NCBI GenBank assembly: GCA_947481575.1
Contig: CANKGV010000008.1
Location: 1-64,000, forward strand
Source of the DNA: Alphaproteobacteria bacterium
Lineage (GTDB): Bacteria; Pseudomonadota; Alphaproteobacteria; UBA2966; CAIVPW01
Direction: 5' to 3'
Length of the DNA: 64,000 nt
Part shown: positions 8,934 to 16,679 of the stretch, one piece after another
Layout of the letters: the number at the start of each line of letters is the position of its first letter
Numbering within the stretch: the stretch's first letter is position 1
The notes under the pieces: generated by a model
Databases searched by the model: none
What the model saw: the letters and a program-made list of their open reading frames with translations, nothing else
What the model was told of the DNA's origin: nothing
Program-made: the position numbers and the translations under genes

Positions 8934-9883
8934 GACTTCAGCGACCTGAGGTAGTCCGCGACTTTGCGCGCCATAAAGATCCGGGCTCCGTTGATCGATT
9001 CGTGCGTGGCCCCGCCGATGTGCGGCGTGATGATGACGTTGTCGTGGCTGCGGGCATATTCGACCAGCCGGTTGCGCGAAACGTCCTTGTCCCACTCTCC
9101 ATCGATGATGTCGAGGCCAGCGCCTGCCAAGCGCCCCGATTCCAGCGCATCCAAGAGGCCGTCTTCATTGACGATCTGAGCACGACTGGTGTTCACCAGA
9201 ATCGCGGTCGGCTTCATCAAGGCGAGCGCCTGGCGGTCGACGAGGCCGCGGGTGGAGTCGTTGAGGTGAACGTGGATGGAAAGCACATCCGATTCCCGGA
9301 ACACCGTGTCGAAGTCCACGATTTCCACCCCCGGGGCAGACACCGGGCGGACGTCGTAGGCGATCGTGCGCATCCCAAACCCCTGCGCCAGGCGCGAGCT
9401 GATCGTTCCAAGCCGTCCCAGTCCGAGAATCCCAAACACTTTGCCGGAGAACTGAAACCCGGTGTACGCCTCACGGCCCCAGCCGCCGTCGAACACCGAG
9501 CGCACCGCTGGAATGATCCGCCGGTTGACGTTGAGCGCCAGGGCAAAGCCAAGCTCGGACGTCGCGGTGAAGCTACGGATCAGATCCAGTTCCTTGGAGA
9601 TGTCGAAGCGCTTGATGCCGGCGGCATCTATCGCGGCGAGGTCGAAATGGTCGGTGCCGGTGCTTGGTGAACCTATCACCTTGAGCCGCTTGGCGCGCGC
9701 TACCATGTCACGGTCGAACCGCACCTCGAGCGCCGCCAGATAGGCATCGTAGTCAGCGATCCGCGCAGCGACGGCGGCGGAGCTGCCCGGCACCGTGTCC
9801 ACCGTCCCGATACCCTCAAACGCATCGAGTGCTTCGGGGCAGGTGTCCACCCGCATGGCATTCAGAATCCGAAACCCGGTCAT
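8930..9883 (-). CDS. D-isomer 2-hydroxyacid dehydrogenase (phosphoglycerate dehydrogenase-like)
   Basis: A 317-residue NAD-dependent dehydrogenase. It has the dinucleotide fold GKVFGILGLGRLG near residue 147, the active-site NTSRAQIVNEDGL segment and the catalytic-His loop ITPHIGGATHES near the end. The start at 9883 forms an ATGA overlap with the upstream gene, and its stop overlaps the carbamoyltransferase start. Coupling to glycan genes suggests it makes or reduces a hydroxyacid or keto sugar precursor, for example a lactyl- or glyceryl-type substituent, and not serine. Substrate is not evident from sequence. Confidence 0.85.
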   Translation of the reverse strand: MTGFRILNAMRVDTCPEALDAFEGIGTVDTVPGSSAAVAARIADYDAYLAALEVRFDRDMVARAKRLKVIGSPSTGTDHFDLAAIDAAGIKRFDISKELDLIRSFTATSELGFALALNVNRRIIPAVRSVFDGGWGREAYTGFQFSGKVFGILGLGRLGTISSRLAQGFGMRTIAYDVRPVSAPGVEIVDFDTVFRESDVLSIHVHLNDSTRGLVDRQALALMKPTAILVNTSRAQIVNEDGLLDALESGRLAGAGLDIIDGEWDKDVSRNRLVEYARSHDNVIITPHIGGATHESINGARIFMARKVADYLRSLKS

Positions 9884-11280
9884 TGGGTAGAAATTCTTCC
9901 TTCGCGCTCGATCGTTAGTAGGTGATCCAGCAGAGTGAGCGTGAACAGATTGTGTACGGTAAAGCTCCGTTCCCAGGGCACGATGACATGGCCGAAGGTC
10001 CGGCCGAGCAGGCTGGGCCCCGACAGAACGTCCCGCCACGCCACCCGCATCATTCCAGTGTCCACATACAGCGCTTCGCGCTCAAGGTAGAGGTTGTTTA
10101 ACGCGCCCCAGTTGAGTGGGGCCATGCCCTGCTGTCCGTGAGTGAAATGCAGGTCGCGATCCTCGTAGACGCCGATGACGCTGTCCACGTTCATCAGGCG
10201 CAGGGTATCCACCGCCTCGTCGATATCGGTTCCGTGCACGAGCGGAGCGTGGACGTTCAGCGTGACGAGGATGTCGGGAAAGATGCCGAGAACGTTTTCA
10301 AGATGGTCGACTGCCGCGCGGGTCACTTCGACCAACTTGGTGTGGCTGAGCGACAGGTCGAGCGGCCGCTGATAGGTCAGCACCCCGGAAAACTTCTTGC
10401 AGTGGTCCAGCACGGCCGGGTCATCGGAAGCGACCAGCACCTGGTCCAGCGCAGCAGAGTTCAGCGCCGCCTCGATCGCGTAGTCGATCAGTGCGCGCCC
10501 GGCCACCTTCGTAAGACATACGTTGGGTATGTCGGTCTTAGTGTTCCGCGCGGGCAGGATACCAACCACGCGCAACTTGACGTCACCGTCATCTTTCGCC
10601 GCTTGGTGCCGCTTGATCTTACGGCGTGCGTCGAGGAGCCGGTCCTGGTTGCGGGACAAGGACGCCGGATGCTGACGGTAGAAGAACAGGGGCGTGGAAA
10701 CGCTGGCCACCTTGTACCGGTGCAGGATCTTGAGCCAAATCTGATGGCCGTCTTGCGCTGGAAACTCCAGGCTGTAGCCGCCAACGGCCTTGAGAATCCG
10801 CTTGCGCGCCATCGTGCACGCGCCGTGCGCCGGAAGGTCAAGCACTTCGGACTCGGCATCGACGCGTTTGCGGTATTCGAGCCCGAGCAGCGCACCGTCT
10901 TCATCCACGTACACGTAATTTGGAAACACCAACGCAACGTCCGGATTCCGGTCGAGGAAAGTCGTCATCGTCAGCAACGCCGATTCGTCGAAATAGTCGT
11001 CGGCGTCGAGGCGAACCAAATACTCGGCGCTTGCCATTTCAATCGCCAGGTTCGCGCAGGCAGGCACACCCAGCGGAGTAGCGTGGTGAAACACCCGCAC
11101 CCTGTCGGGGTGACTAGCGGCGCGTTCATCGATCACAGCAGCGCTGTCATCGGTCGAGCCGTCGTTGATGATGAACAGTTCCCAGTCATCGAACATCTGC
11201 CCAAACACGCTGTCGATCGCTTGACCGACGAACCGCCCGTAGTTGTGGCAGGTGATGTAGACGGTGACTTTTGGACGCAT
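9880..11280 (-). CDS. Fusion: GT2 glycosyltransferase + CMP-sugar cytidylyltransferase
   Basis: 466 residues with two domains. Residues 1 to about 225 are a GT-A glycosyltransferase: YITCHNYGRFVGQAI, INDGSTDDS, and the DxD motif RLDADDYF near 95. Residues 236-466 are a NeuA/KdsB-type nucleotidyltransferase: VVGILPARNTKTDIPN, AGRALIDYAIEAA, VLVASDDPAVLDH, and VTLNVHAPLVHG. The usual ARGGSKGIP activation loop is altered to ARNTKTDIP. A single chain that activates a sugar with CTP and transfers a sugar would couple nonulosonic acid activation to transfer. The two activities could also act on different sugars. It lies 7 bases after the SpsF-like gene and overlaps the dehydrogenase start. Confidence 0.85.
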   Translation of the reverse strand: MRPKVTVYITCHNYGRFVGQAIDSVFGQMFDDWELFIINDGSTDDSAAVIDERAASHPDRVRVFHHATPLGVPACANLAIEMASAEYLVRLDADDYFDESALLTMTTFLDRNPDVALVFPNYVYVDEDGALLGLEYRKRVDAESEVLDLPAHGACTMARKRILKAVGGYSLEFPAQDGHQIWLKILHRYKVASVSTPLFFYRQHPASLSRNQDRLLDARRKIKRHQAAKDDGDVKLRVVGILPARNTKTDIPNVCLTKVAGRALIDYAIEAALNSAALDQVLVASDDPAVLDHCKKFSGVLTYQRPLDLSLSHTKLVEVTRAAVDHLENVLGIFPDILVTLNVHAPLVHGTDIDEAVDTLRLMNVDSVIGVYEDRDLHFTHGQQGMAPLNWGALNNLYLEREALYVDTGMMRVAWRDVLSGPSLLGRTFGHVIVPWERSFTVHNLFTLTLLDHLLTIEREGRISTQ

Positions 11281-11287
11281 CGCCTAG

Positions 11288-12058
11288 TCACACTCGGGCC
11301 GGTTCGCCCATCAGGCGGCGCAGGTCAGGAGCGCCGTCAAAGGCCCGGATCGCATCGCCGACGGAGAAGTTCGCGTTGTTCGAGAAACAACGCGCGAACA
11401 AGCCGCGGATCAGATCCAAGTTTTCGCGGTGATTGACCGCAAAAGTTAGGTCGGGCCGGTGGCAATCGGCGAACTCCCCCGCAGCCTCGAGAAACGCGGT
11501 GCGGAAGATCTCGGGGTGGGCAGCGATATAACTTGTCGCGTGTTCGCGGAACTGCGCAGTCAGCGCCAACTCGGCACATTTGATCAGCGCAGCGCGCGCG
11601 ATCACCTGCACCCGGACGCCGACGGGAAATCGCATCAGGCTGGCTTCAGCCTTGGGATACTCGGTGGTAACGGTGGCTACATAGTCGACGCCGCCCCGGT
11701 CGTAGATGCGCACGCACCCATCGACCAGCGCCGAGTGCACCAGGGGGTTGTCTCCCAGCACCTCGATCACTGGATCGCAGGCGAACCTGTCGGCGGCGCC
11801 GGCCAAGCGGCCCAGAACATCATTGGCCGAGCCGCGATAGCACGACACTGCCTCTGCGGCACACCACGCCTCCAGAGCGTCGTCTTCGGGCAGAACGGTT
11901 GTCGCCAGAACCACCCGCTCGACATGGGGCGAGGCCCGCAATCGCTCAACCAGCCGGCTGAGCATCGGACGGCCGGCGATGTCGGCCAGCGTTTTTCCCG
12001 GAAAGCGCGAAGACCCCATACGGGCTGCGATCAGTGCCGCAGGGCGAAACCCACTCAT
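11288..12058 (-). CDS. SpsF-like cytidylyltransferase (copy 1)
   Basis: A 256-residue member of the CTP transferase family that contains SpsF, NeuA and KdsB. The N-terminal nucleotide loop reads LIAARMGSSRFPGKTLADI, followed by VVLATTVLPEDDA and VIEVLGDNPLVH, which holds the metal-binding Asp. First gene of the minus-strand operon, divergent from a NeuB-family synthase 257 bases away, so the two probably act on the same nonulosonic acid. I use the ATG at 12058; a TTG at 12061 is immediately ahead. A paralog is at 28762. Confidence 0.82.
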   Translation of the reverse strand: MSGFRPAALIAARMGSSRFPGKTLADIAGRPMLSRLVERLRASPHVERVVLATTVLPEDDALEAWCAAEAVSCYRGSANDVLGRLAGAADRFACDPVIEVLGDNPLVHSALVDGCVRIYDRGGVDYVATVTTEYPKAEASLMRFPVGVRVQVIARAALIKCAELALTAQFREHATSYIAAHPEIFRTAFLEAAGEFADCHRPDLTFAVNHRENLDLIRGLFARCFSNNANFSVGDAIRAFDGAPDLRRLMGEPARV

Positions 12059-12314
12059 CAATATGACTAGTCCTGAAGCCGTCCGATCCGCCCCTGCCCG
12101 CCGTCCTCAGACACGGACTGCGGGCAGGCGCTTGGAGGGTTGTACCCGCGCACCGCCAGTAATGCCAATTCCCGAATTTGCCCTGCCGGGCCGCGATGCG
12201 TTGACAGCGAGAGTGGCGGTTGTCATGTTCCCCGGTGACGTTGGGGCGGTATTCACCCGCCGCGCGGCAGCATTGGAAGGCACTTGCCGCCCTTCCCTCA
12301 ACCCACGGGATATT
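12059..12314. promoter_or_regulatory. Divergent intergenic region between the two main operons
   Basis: This 256-base gap must hold the promoters of the 11 kb minus-strand operon and the 35 kb plus-strand run. On the plus strand a TTGACA lies at 12201-12206 with a poor -10 candidate (CATGTT, 12224-12229) after a 17-base spacer. No good -10 could be found for the minus direction. A long imperfect palindrome at 12093-12128 is listed separately. Open frames crossing it on both strands read like non-coding sequence. Confidence 0.5.
12093..12128. repeat. Strong inverted repeat (14-bp arms, one mismatch) in the divergent promoter region
   Basis: The left arm 12093-12106 (CCTGCCCGCCGTCC) pairs with the right arm 12115-12128 (GGACTGCGGGCAGG) around an 8-base loop; only C12102/T12119 fails to pair. 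There is no T-run on either side, so it is not a simple intrinsic terminator. It starts 34 bases upstream of the cytidylyltransferase ATG. It could be an operator or a 5' UTR hairpin of the minus-strand operon. Confidence 0.6.
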
Positions 12315-13325
12315 TTGAACCTTTTCGGCCGCAACCTGAATCGTGAGGTCGCCCTGATCGCTGAGATCGGAGTGAATCATGAGGGCGACGTCGAGGCGGC
12401 ATCGCGGATGCTGGCGCTCGCCGCTCAATCCGGTGCAGACGCCGTCAAGTTTCAGAGCTTCACGCCCGAGCGCTACGTTTCGACCGACGACCCGGTGCGG
12501 ATCGAGCGCTATCGAAAATTCGCCCTCGACGAGCGCGCCCATGGACGGCTCGCCGACGAAGCGAAGAAGCTGGGTGTGGCGTTCTTCTCCACTCCGGTTA
12601 GCGAAGACTGGCTGCCGTTGCTGAACAAGCTCGGCGCGGCAATCAAGATTGCCAGCGGGGACCTTACGTTTGAACCGGTGATCCGCGCCGCGGCGGCGGC
12701 GGGAAAACCGATGATCCTTTCCACTGGCCTCGGCACCGTCGAAGAGATCGATCAGGCCGTCGGTTGGTGCCGGGATGAAATGGGTGAGGACGGCGTGTCT
12801 GGACGCCTAGTCCTGATGCACTGCGTTTCGGCCTACCCAACCCCGATTGAGGAAGCCAACGTGCTTAGCGTGCCGTTCCTTGCGCAGCGCTACCGCTGCG
12901 CGGTCGGCTATTCGAACCACGTGATCGGCTGGGAAGCTTGCGCCGCCGCGGTCGCGCTTGGTGCGCAAGTGATTGAAGTCCATTTCACCGACCGCAAGGA
13001 CGGGCGGGAGTTCCGCGACCACGCACTTTCGATGGAAGCGGCCGATCTGAAGCTCCTTCGCCAGACGATCGATCGCGTTGCGGCGAGCCGTGGCCTGATC
13101 GGCAAGACGCGCATGCCCAGCGAACTGGCAAACGTCGTTCTGGCCCGCAAAGGCGTCGTCGCCGCGCGGGACCTGCCCGCAGGCACCACGCTGAAGCGCG
13201 ACGATCTGATGTTCGCGCGCCCGGCCCGTGAGTTCGCCGCGAGCGAGATCGGCACCCTGGTTGGCAGACGTCTGTCGACAGCGGTGCGGCTCGGCCAAAC
13301 CATTCCGCGCGCCGCCATCGCTTAG
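12315..13325 (+). CDS. NeuB-family nonulosonic acid synthase with SAF domain (copy 1)
   Basis: About 336 residues. The NeuB TIM barrel has LIAEIGVNHEGD near residue 17, AVKFQSF, KIASGDL and metal-ligand histidines in GYSNHVIG and EVHFT. It is followed by a C-terminal SAF antifreeze-like domain (RKGVVAARDLPAGTTLKRDD). The usual EKHFT motif is EVHFTDRKDG here, marking a variant subgroup. It condenses PEP with an N-acylated hexosamine to a 9-carbon keto acid. First gene of the plus operon, before pseB. Start is uncertain: I take the TTG at 12315 with GGGA 4 bases upstream; ATG 12225 is an alternative. The frame to 11979 overlaps the divergent gene and is rejected. Confidence 0.85.
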   Translation: MNLFGRNLNREVALIAEIGVNHEGDVEAASRMLALAAQSGADAVKFQSFTPERYVSTDDPVRIERYRKFALDERAHGRLADEAKKLGVAFFSTPVSEDWLPLLNKLGAAIKIASGDLTFEPVIRAAAAAGKPMILSTGLGTVEEIDQAVGWCRDEMGEDGVSGRLVLMHCVSAYPTPIEEANVLSVPFLAQRYRCAVGYSNHVIGWEACAAAVALGAQVIEVHFTDRKDGREFRDHALSMEAADLKLLRQTIDRVAASRGLIGKTRMPSELANVVLARKGVVAARDLPAGTTLKRDDLMFARPAREFAASEIGTLVGRRLSTAVRLGQTIPRAAIA

Positions 13326-13381
13326 CGCATTCGCCGGGCGCCCGTCGGCGACCGGCGGAATCCACTCCGCGGCAATCCCCG

Positions 13382-13401
13382 CGCGGCGGCTTGTCGCCGC
13401 G
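13382..13401. repeat. Intercistronic hairpin between neuB-like gene and pseB
   Basis: CGCGGCG (13382-13388) and CGCCGCG (13395-13401) form a perfect 7-bp GC-only stem with a 6-base loop, 34 bases before the pseB start. There is no T-run. It may tune read-through or mRNA processing, or be chance in GC-rich sequence. Confidence 0.4.
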
Positions 13402-13435
13402 TCCGCCGATCTCCCTCCAACGCAAGCAAACTCAG

Positions 13436-14464
13436 ATGACTTCTTCCATCGACCTTAACGGCAAAACGATCCTTGTCACGGGAGGAACCGGCTCGTTTGG
13501 CCAGCGCTTCCTAGAGACGGTGCTGACGCGGTATCGCCCGCACAAGGTGATCGTCTTCTCGCGCGACGAACTCAAGCAGATGGAAATGAGCGAGAAAAAG
13601 CCGTTCCGCGGCGTATCCAACATTCGCTATTTTATCGGCGATGTGCGCGATGCGGATCGCCTCGAAATGGCCTTTCGCGGCGTCGACTATGTCGTTCATG
13701 CCGCTGCGCTAAAGCAGGTCACGACGGCCGAATACAATCCGTTCGAGTGCATCCGAACCAACGTGCACGGCGCGGAAAATGTGGTTCGCGCGGCCATGCG
13801 GGCAGGGGTCAACAAGGTCATTGCCCTCAGCACCGACAAAGCGGCCAATCCGATCAATCTGTACGGCGCCAGCAAGCTTGCGGCGGACAAGATCTTCATC
13901 GCAGCGAGGTCCGTCGTCGGCGCCGGTAACCCGAACTTCGCGGTCGTTCGGTACGGCAACGTAGTCGGTTCGCGCGGTAGCGTGGTTCCGCTGTTTCGGC
14001 GCCTGATCGAGCAGGGCGAGACGAGCTTGCCAATTACCGATCCGCGGATGACGCGGTTCTGGATCACTCTGGGCCAAGGCATCGAACTGGTGCTTTCCGC
14101 GCTGGCCGATATGCACGGCGGCGAGATCTTTGTGCCTAAGATCAGGGCGATGAAGATCGTCGATCTGGCCCGAGTAATGGCACCCAACTTGGCAACCCAC
14201 GTCACCGGCATTCGGCCAGGTGAGAAGCTGCATGAATTGATGATCACCCAGGAAGACGCGCGAATGACGGTCGAACTGCCGGACCGGTACGTCGTGCGGC
14301 CCAGCCTGTATGCGGATATCCGCAAGCCGTTCTCCGGCGAGCAGCCGGTCTCCGAAGATTTCTATTACGCAAGCAACAACGCCGAGTGGATGAGCGACGA
14401 GGACTTCCGGGTCATGCTGCGGGATGTGGGGGTTCCGGTGCCCGACCCAGGATCAGCCGGCTGA
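13436..14464 (+). CDS. pseB: UDP-N-acetylglucosamine 4,6-dehydratase (inverting)
   Basis: 342 residues, extended SDR fold with NAD(P) motif ILVTGGTGSFGQRF near residue 10. Family signatures are VIVFSRDELKQMEM, HAAALKQV, STDKAANPINLYGASKLAAD (catalytic Tyr and Lys), GNVVGSRGSV and GIRPGEKLHE. It performs the first step of pseudaminic acid synthesis, the C4 oxidation, C6 dehydration and C5 epimerisation of UDP-GlcNAc. ATG 13436 was chosen over an upstream in-frame ATG because the first 15 residues of the longer frame are unlike the family. pseC follows 8 bases later. Confidence 0.95.
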   Translation: MTSSIDLNGKTILVTGGTGSFGQRFLETVLTRYRPHKVIVFSRDELKQMEMSEKKPFRGVSNIRYFIGDVRDADRLEMAFRGVDYVVHAAALKQVTTAEYNPFECIRTNVHGAENVVRAAMRAGVNKVIALSTDKAANPINLYGASKLAADKIFIAARSVVGAGNPNFAVVRYGNVVGSRGSVVPLFRRLIEQGETSLPITDPRMTRFWITLGQGIELVLSALADMHGGEIFVPKIRAMKIVDLARVMAPNLATHVTGIRPGEKLHELMITQEDARMTVELPDRYVVRPSLYADIRKPFSGEQPVSEDFYYASNNAEWMSDEDFRVMLRDVGVPVPDPGSAG

Positions 14465-14472
14465 TAACCAAG

Positions 14473-15675
14473 ATGGTATCTGACGCGCAGTCGCGTTTTC
14501 TGCCCTACGGCCGGCAGACGATCGAGGACGACGATGTCGCCGCAGTTGCCGCCGTGTTGCGCGGCGACTGGTTGACCACCGGTCCTGCCATTGAGGCCTT
14601 CGAGAGTGCGGTGGGGGTCGCGGTAGGTGCTCGCCACGTGGTGGTGTGCGCTAACGGCACGGCGGCTTTGCATCTTGCTCTGGAGACGCTCGACGCGCCG
14701 GGCAGCACCGTGATCGTCCCCAGCGTCACGTTTGTTGCGACAGCAAACGCCGCGCGGCACGCCGGGATGGAGGTCGTGTTTGCCGACGTCGATCCCAATA
14801 GCGGGCTGATGACGGCGGCCACCCTGGAGAAGGCGCTGGATCGTGCCAAGGGGCGGGTGGTTTCCGCAGTGCTGCCCGTCGACCTTGGGGGCCAAACTAC
14901 GGACAAGACGGCGATTGCCGAGATCGCCTTGCGACACCGAATCACGGTCGTCGACGACTCCTCGCACGCGTTTGGTTCGCGATACCCGGCCGACGGAGAG
15001 TTGATCCCGGTCGGATCCGCCCGCCATGCGGACATGGTCGCGTTCTCATTTCACGCAGTGAAGAACATCACGATGGCGGAGGGCGGCGCGGTGTGCACAA
15101 GCAACGCCGTTCGTGCGGAACGCATGCGGCGCCTTCGACACCACGGCATTGAGCGCGACGGCGCAAGATTCACGGCAGGCGGCATCGACGATAGAGGCGC
15201 GCTGCCGTGGTACTACGAACTGTTGGAGGCCGGGTTCAACTACCGCGTCACCGATCTGCAGTGCGCGCTGGGGCTCAGCCAACTGGCGAAGTTGAACCGA
15301 TTCCGGGAGCAACGAAACGCAGTGGTCCGCTCCTATGATGCCGCGCTCGCTCCACTTGCACCCCTGGTACGTCCGGTCACGCGTGTAGCCGGCGCGCCGT
15401 TCTGGCACCTGTACGCCGTACTCATTGATTTCGCGCAGACGGGGATGACTCGGGCGAACGTCATGCGCGCCCTGCGCGAGCGGGGTATTGGATCGCAGGT
15501 GCACTACATTCCGGTACACACGCAGCCGTATTATGTGGAACGATACGGGCGCACGTCGCTGGCGGGCGCGGACGCCTACTACGAGCGCACCTTGTCACTG
15601 CCACTCTTTTCGTCAATGACATCGGATGACGCCGAGCGAGTGGCCTCTGCGTTGCGCGACGTGCTCGCTGCTTGA
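14473..15675 (+). CDS. pseC: UDP-4-amino-4,6-dideoxy-N-acetyl-beta-L-altrosamine transaminase
   Basis: A 400-residue DegT/DnrJ/EryC1 aminotransferase. It begins SRFLPYGRQTIEDDDVAAV and DWLTTGP, typical of PseC. The PLP lysine is in FSFHAVKNITMAEGG near residue 197, after the aspartate loop VVDDSSHAFGS. It transaminates the C4 keto group of the PseB product with glutamate as amino donor. Its stop overlaps the TTG start of pseG, so the pair is translationally coupled. Confidence 0.95.
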   Translation: MVSDAQSRFLPYGRQTIEDDDVAAVAAVLRGDWLTTGPAIEAFESAVGVAVGARHVVVCANGTAALHLALETLDAPGSTVIVPSVTFVATANAARHAGMEVVFADVDPNSGLMTAATLEKALDRAKGRVVSAVLPVDLGGQTTDKTAIAEIALRHRITVVDDSSHAFGSRYPADGELIPVGSARHADMVAFSFHAVKNITMAEGGAVCTSNAVRAERMRRLRHHGIERDGARFTAGGIDDRGALPWYYELLEAGFNYRVTDLQCALGLSQLAKLNRFREQRNAVVRSYDAALAPLAPLVRPVTRVAGAPFWHLYAVLIDFAQTGMTRANVMRALRERGIGSQVHYIPVHTQPYYVERYGRTSLAGADAYYERTLSLPLFSSMTSDDAERVASALRDVLAA

Positions 15676-16679
15676 AGGCGGCGCCGGTCAGCCCTTGGGT
15701 CCTTCGCGTTGCCTCTCGGCCCGAGTCCGGCGGCGGTCATGTTCGCCGCTGTCTTGCATTGGCGACGGCAATCGCGAAGCGCGCTCCCGTCGTGTTCGTT
15801 CTCGATCCGGAGGGCGGGCAATGGATCGAGCCGCTGCGGACCGCGGGATTCCCTTCTCAATTGGAGACCGGTGCGCCGCTGCCATGTGCTTGCGCCATTC
15901 TGGACGGCTATCAGTTCGACCCCAGCGAGAGGTTGCGTTGGCGCCACAATGCGGACTGCTTGGCAATCATCGACGACTACGGAGCGTCATTGCCTGAGGG
16001 TGATGTGTTAGTCCGGATCGCCACTCCCGCCGCGCCGCCTCCGACCGAATCCCAACTGGTCCTCGCGGGCTTGGCGTACGCCCTTATCGATGCCAACTTG
16101 GCGACCGTGCCCCGGCCACCATTCGGACCGGCCGGCAAGCATCTGCTCGTGAGCTTTGGACTGCGTGATTCAGCGAATGCAACAAGCCGCACCGTGCGTG
16201 CGCTTGCGCGCTTGGCGGCCGACGATCGCCCTCGTGCCATGACCGTCGTCATGGGCAGCGGAGCCCCGCACCTTGCGGAGGTCAACGGCCTTGTCGGTGA
16301 ACTCGGCGCATCGGCGCGGCTGAGGACTGACGTGGACGACATGCTCCGCTTGTATCGAGACGCCGATTGCGCAATCGGCGCCGGTGGGGTCGGGCTGCTG
16401 GAGCGCATGGCCACCGGCCTCCCCTCGCTGACCGTGATCACCGCGGAAAACCAGCGCGTGGCCGTTACTGTTGCCGCATCCAACAACGGGACGCTATCGC
16501 TTGGCGGAATCGGCGACCTTGACGATGCGACTCTTGCGAATCAACTCAAACTATTCGTCGGCGACCAGACATTGCGTACGATTTTGTCCTCGGGCGCGCG
16601 TTCATGCGTCGACGCCCGCGGCTCTGAGCGCGTCGCAACCGCCCTGTTGACGCAGGTCCAGAGAGGGTGCCCACGATGA
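15672..16679 (+). CDS. pseG: UDP-2,4-diacetamido-2,4,6-trideoxy-beta-L-altropyranose hydrolase
   Basis: 335 residues with a MurG-like GT-B fold. The N-terminal SGGGHVRRCLALA motif contains the catalytic His of the family, followed by LAIIDDYGAS (hinge region). The C-terminal nucleotide-binding part has GAGGVGLLERMATGLPSLT. PseG hydrolyses UDP from the doubly acetylated sugar to give the substrate of PseI/NeuB. The TTG start overlaps the pseC stop. Its own stop overlaps the ABC gene start (ATGA). Confidence 0.9.
   Translation: MKAAPVSPWVLRVASRPESGGGHVRRCLALATAIAKRAPVVFVLDPEGGQWIEPLRTAGFPSQLETGAPLPCACAILDGYQFDPSERLRWRHNADCLAIIDDYGASLPEGDVLVRIATPAAPPPTESQLVLAGLAYALIDANLATVPRPPFGPAGKHLLVSFGLRDSANATSRTVRALARLAADDRPRAMTVVMGSGAPHLAEVNGLVGELGASARLRTDVDDMLRLYRDADCAIGAGGVGLLERMATGLPSLTVITAENQRVAVTVAASNNGTLSLGGIGDLDDATLANQLKLFVGDQTLRTILSSGARSCVDARGSERVATALLTQVQRGCPR

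Noticed and set aside
10138..11436. 432-codon plus-strand open frame
   Set aside because: Antisense to the GT2-cytidylyltransferase fusion, which has complete catalytic motifs; no recognisable family in the shadow frame.
12201..12229. TTGACA-type sigma-70 promoter for the plus-strand operon
   Set aside because: The -35 is perfect but the -10 (CATGTT) is poor, so I only mention it within the divergent region and do not list it as a promoter.
11979..12314. N-terminal extension of the NeuB copy 1 frame
   Set aside because: It would overlap the divergent cytidylyltransferase and contains no NeuB-like sequence; the true start is near 12315, though ATG 12225 is not excluded.
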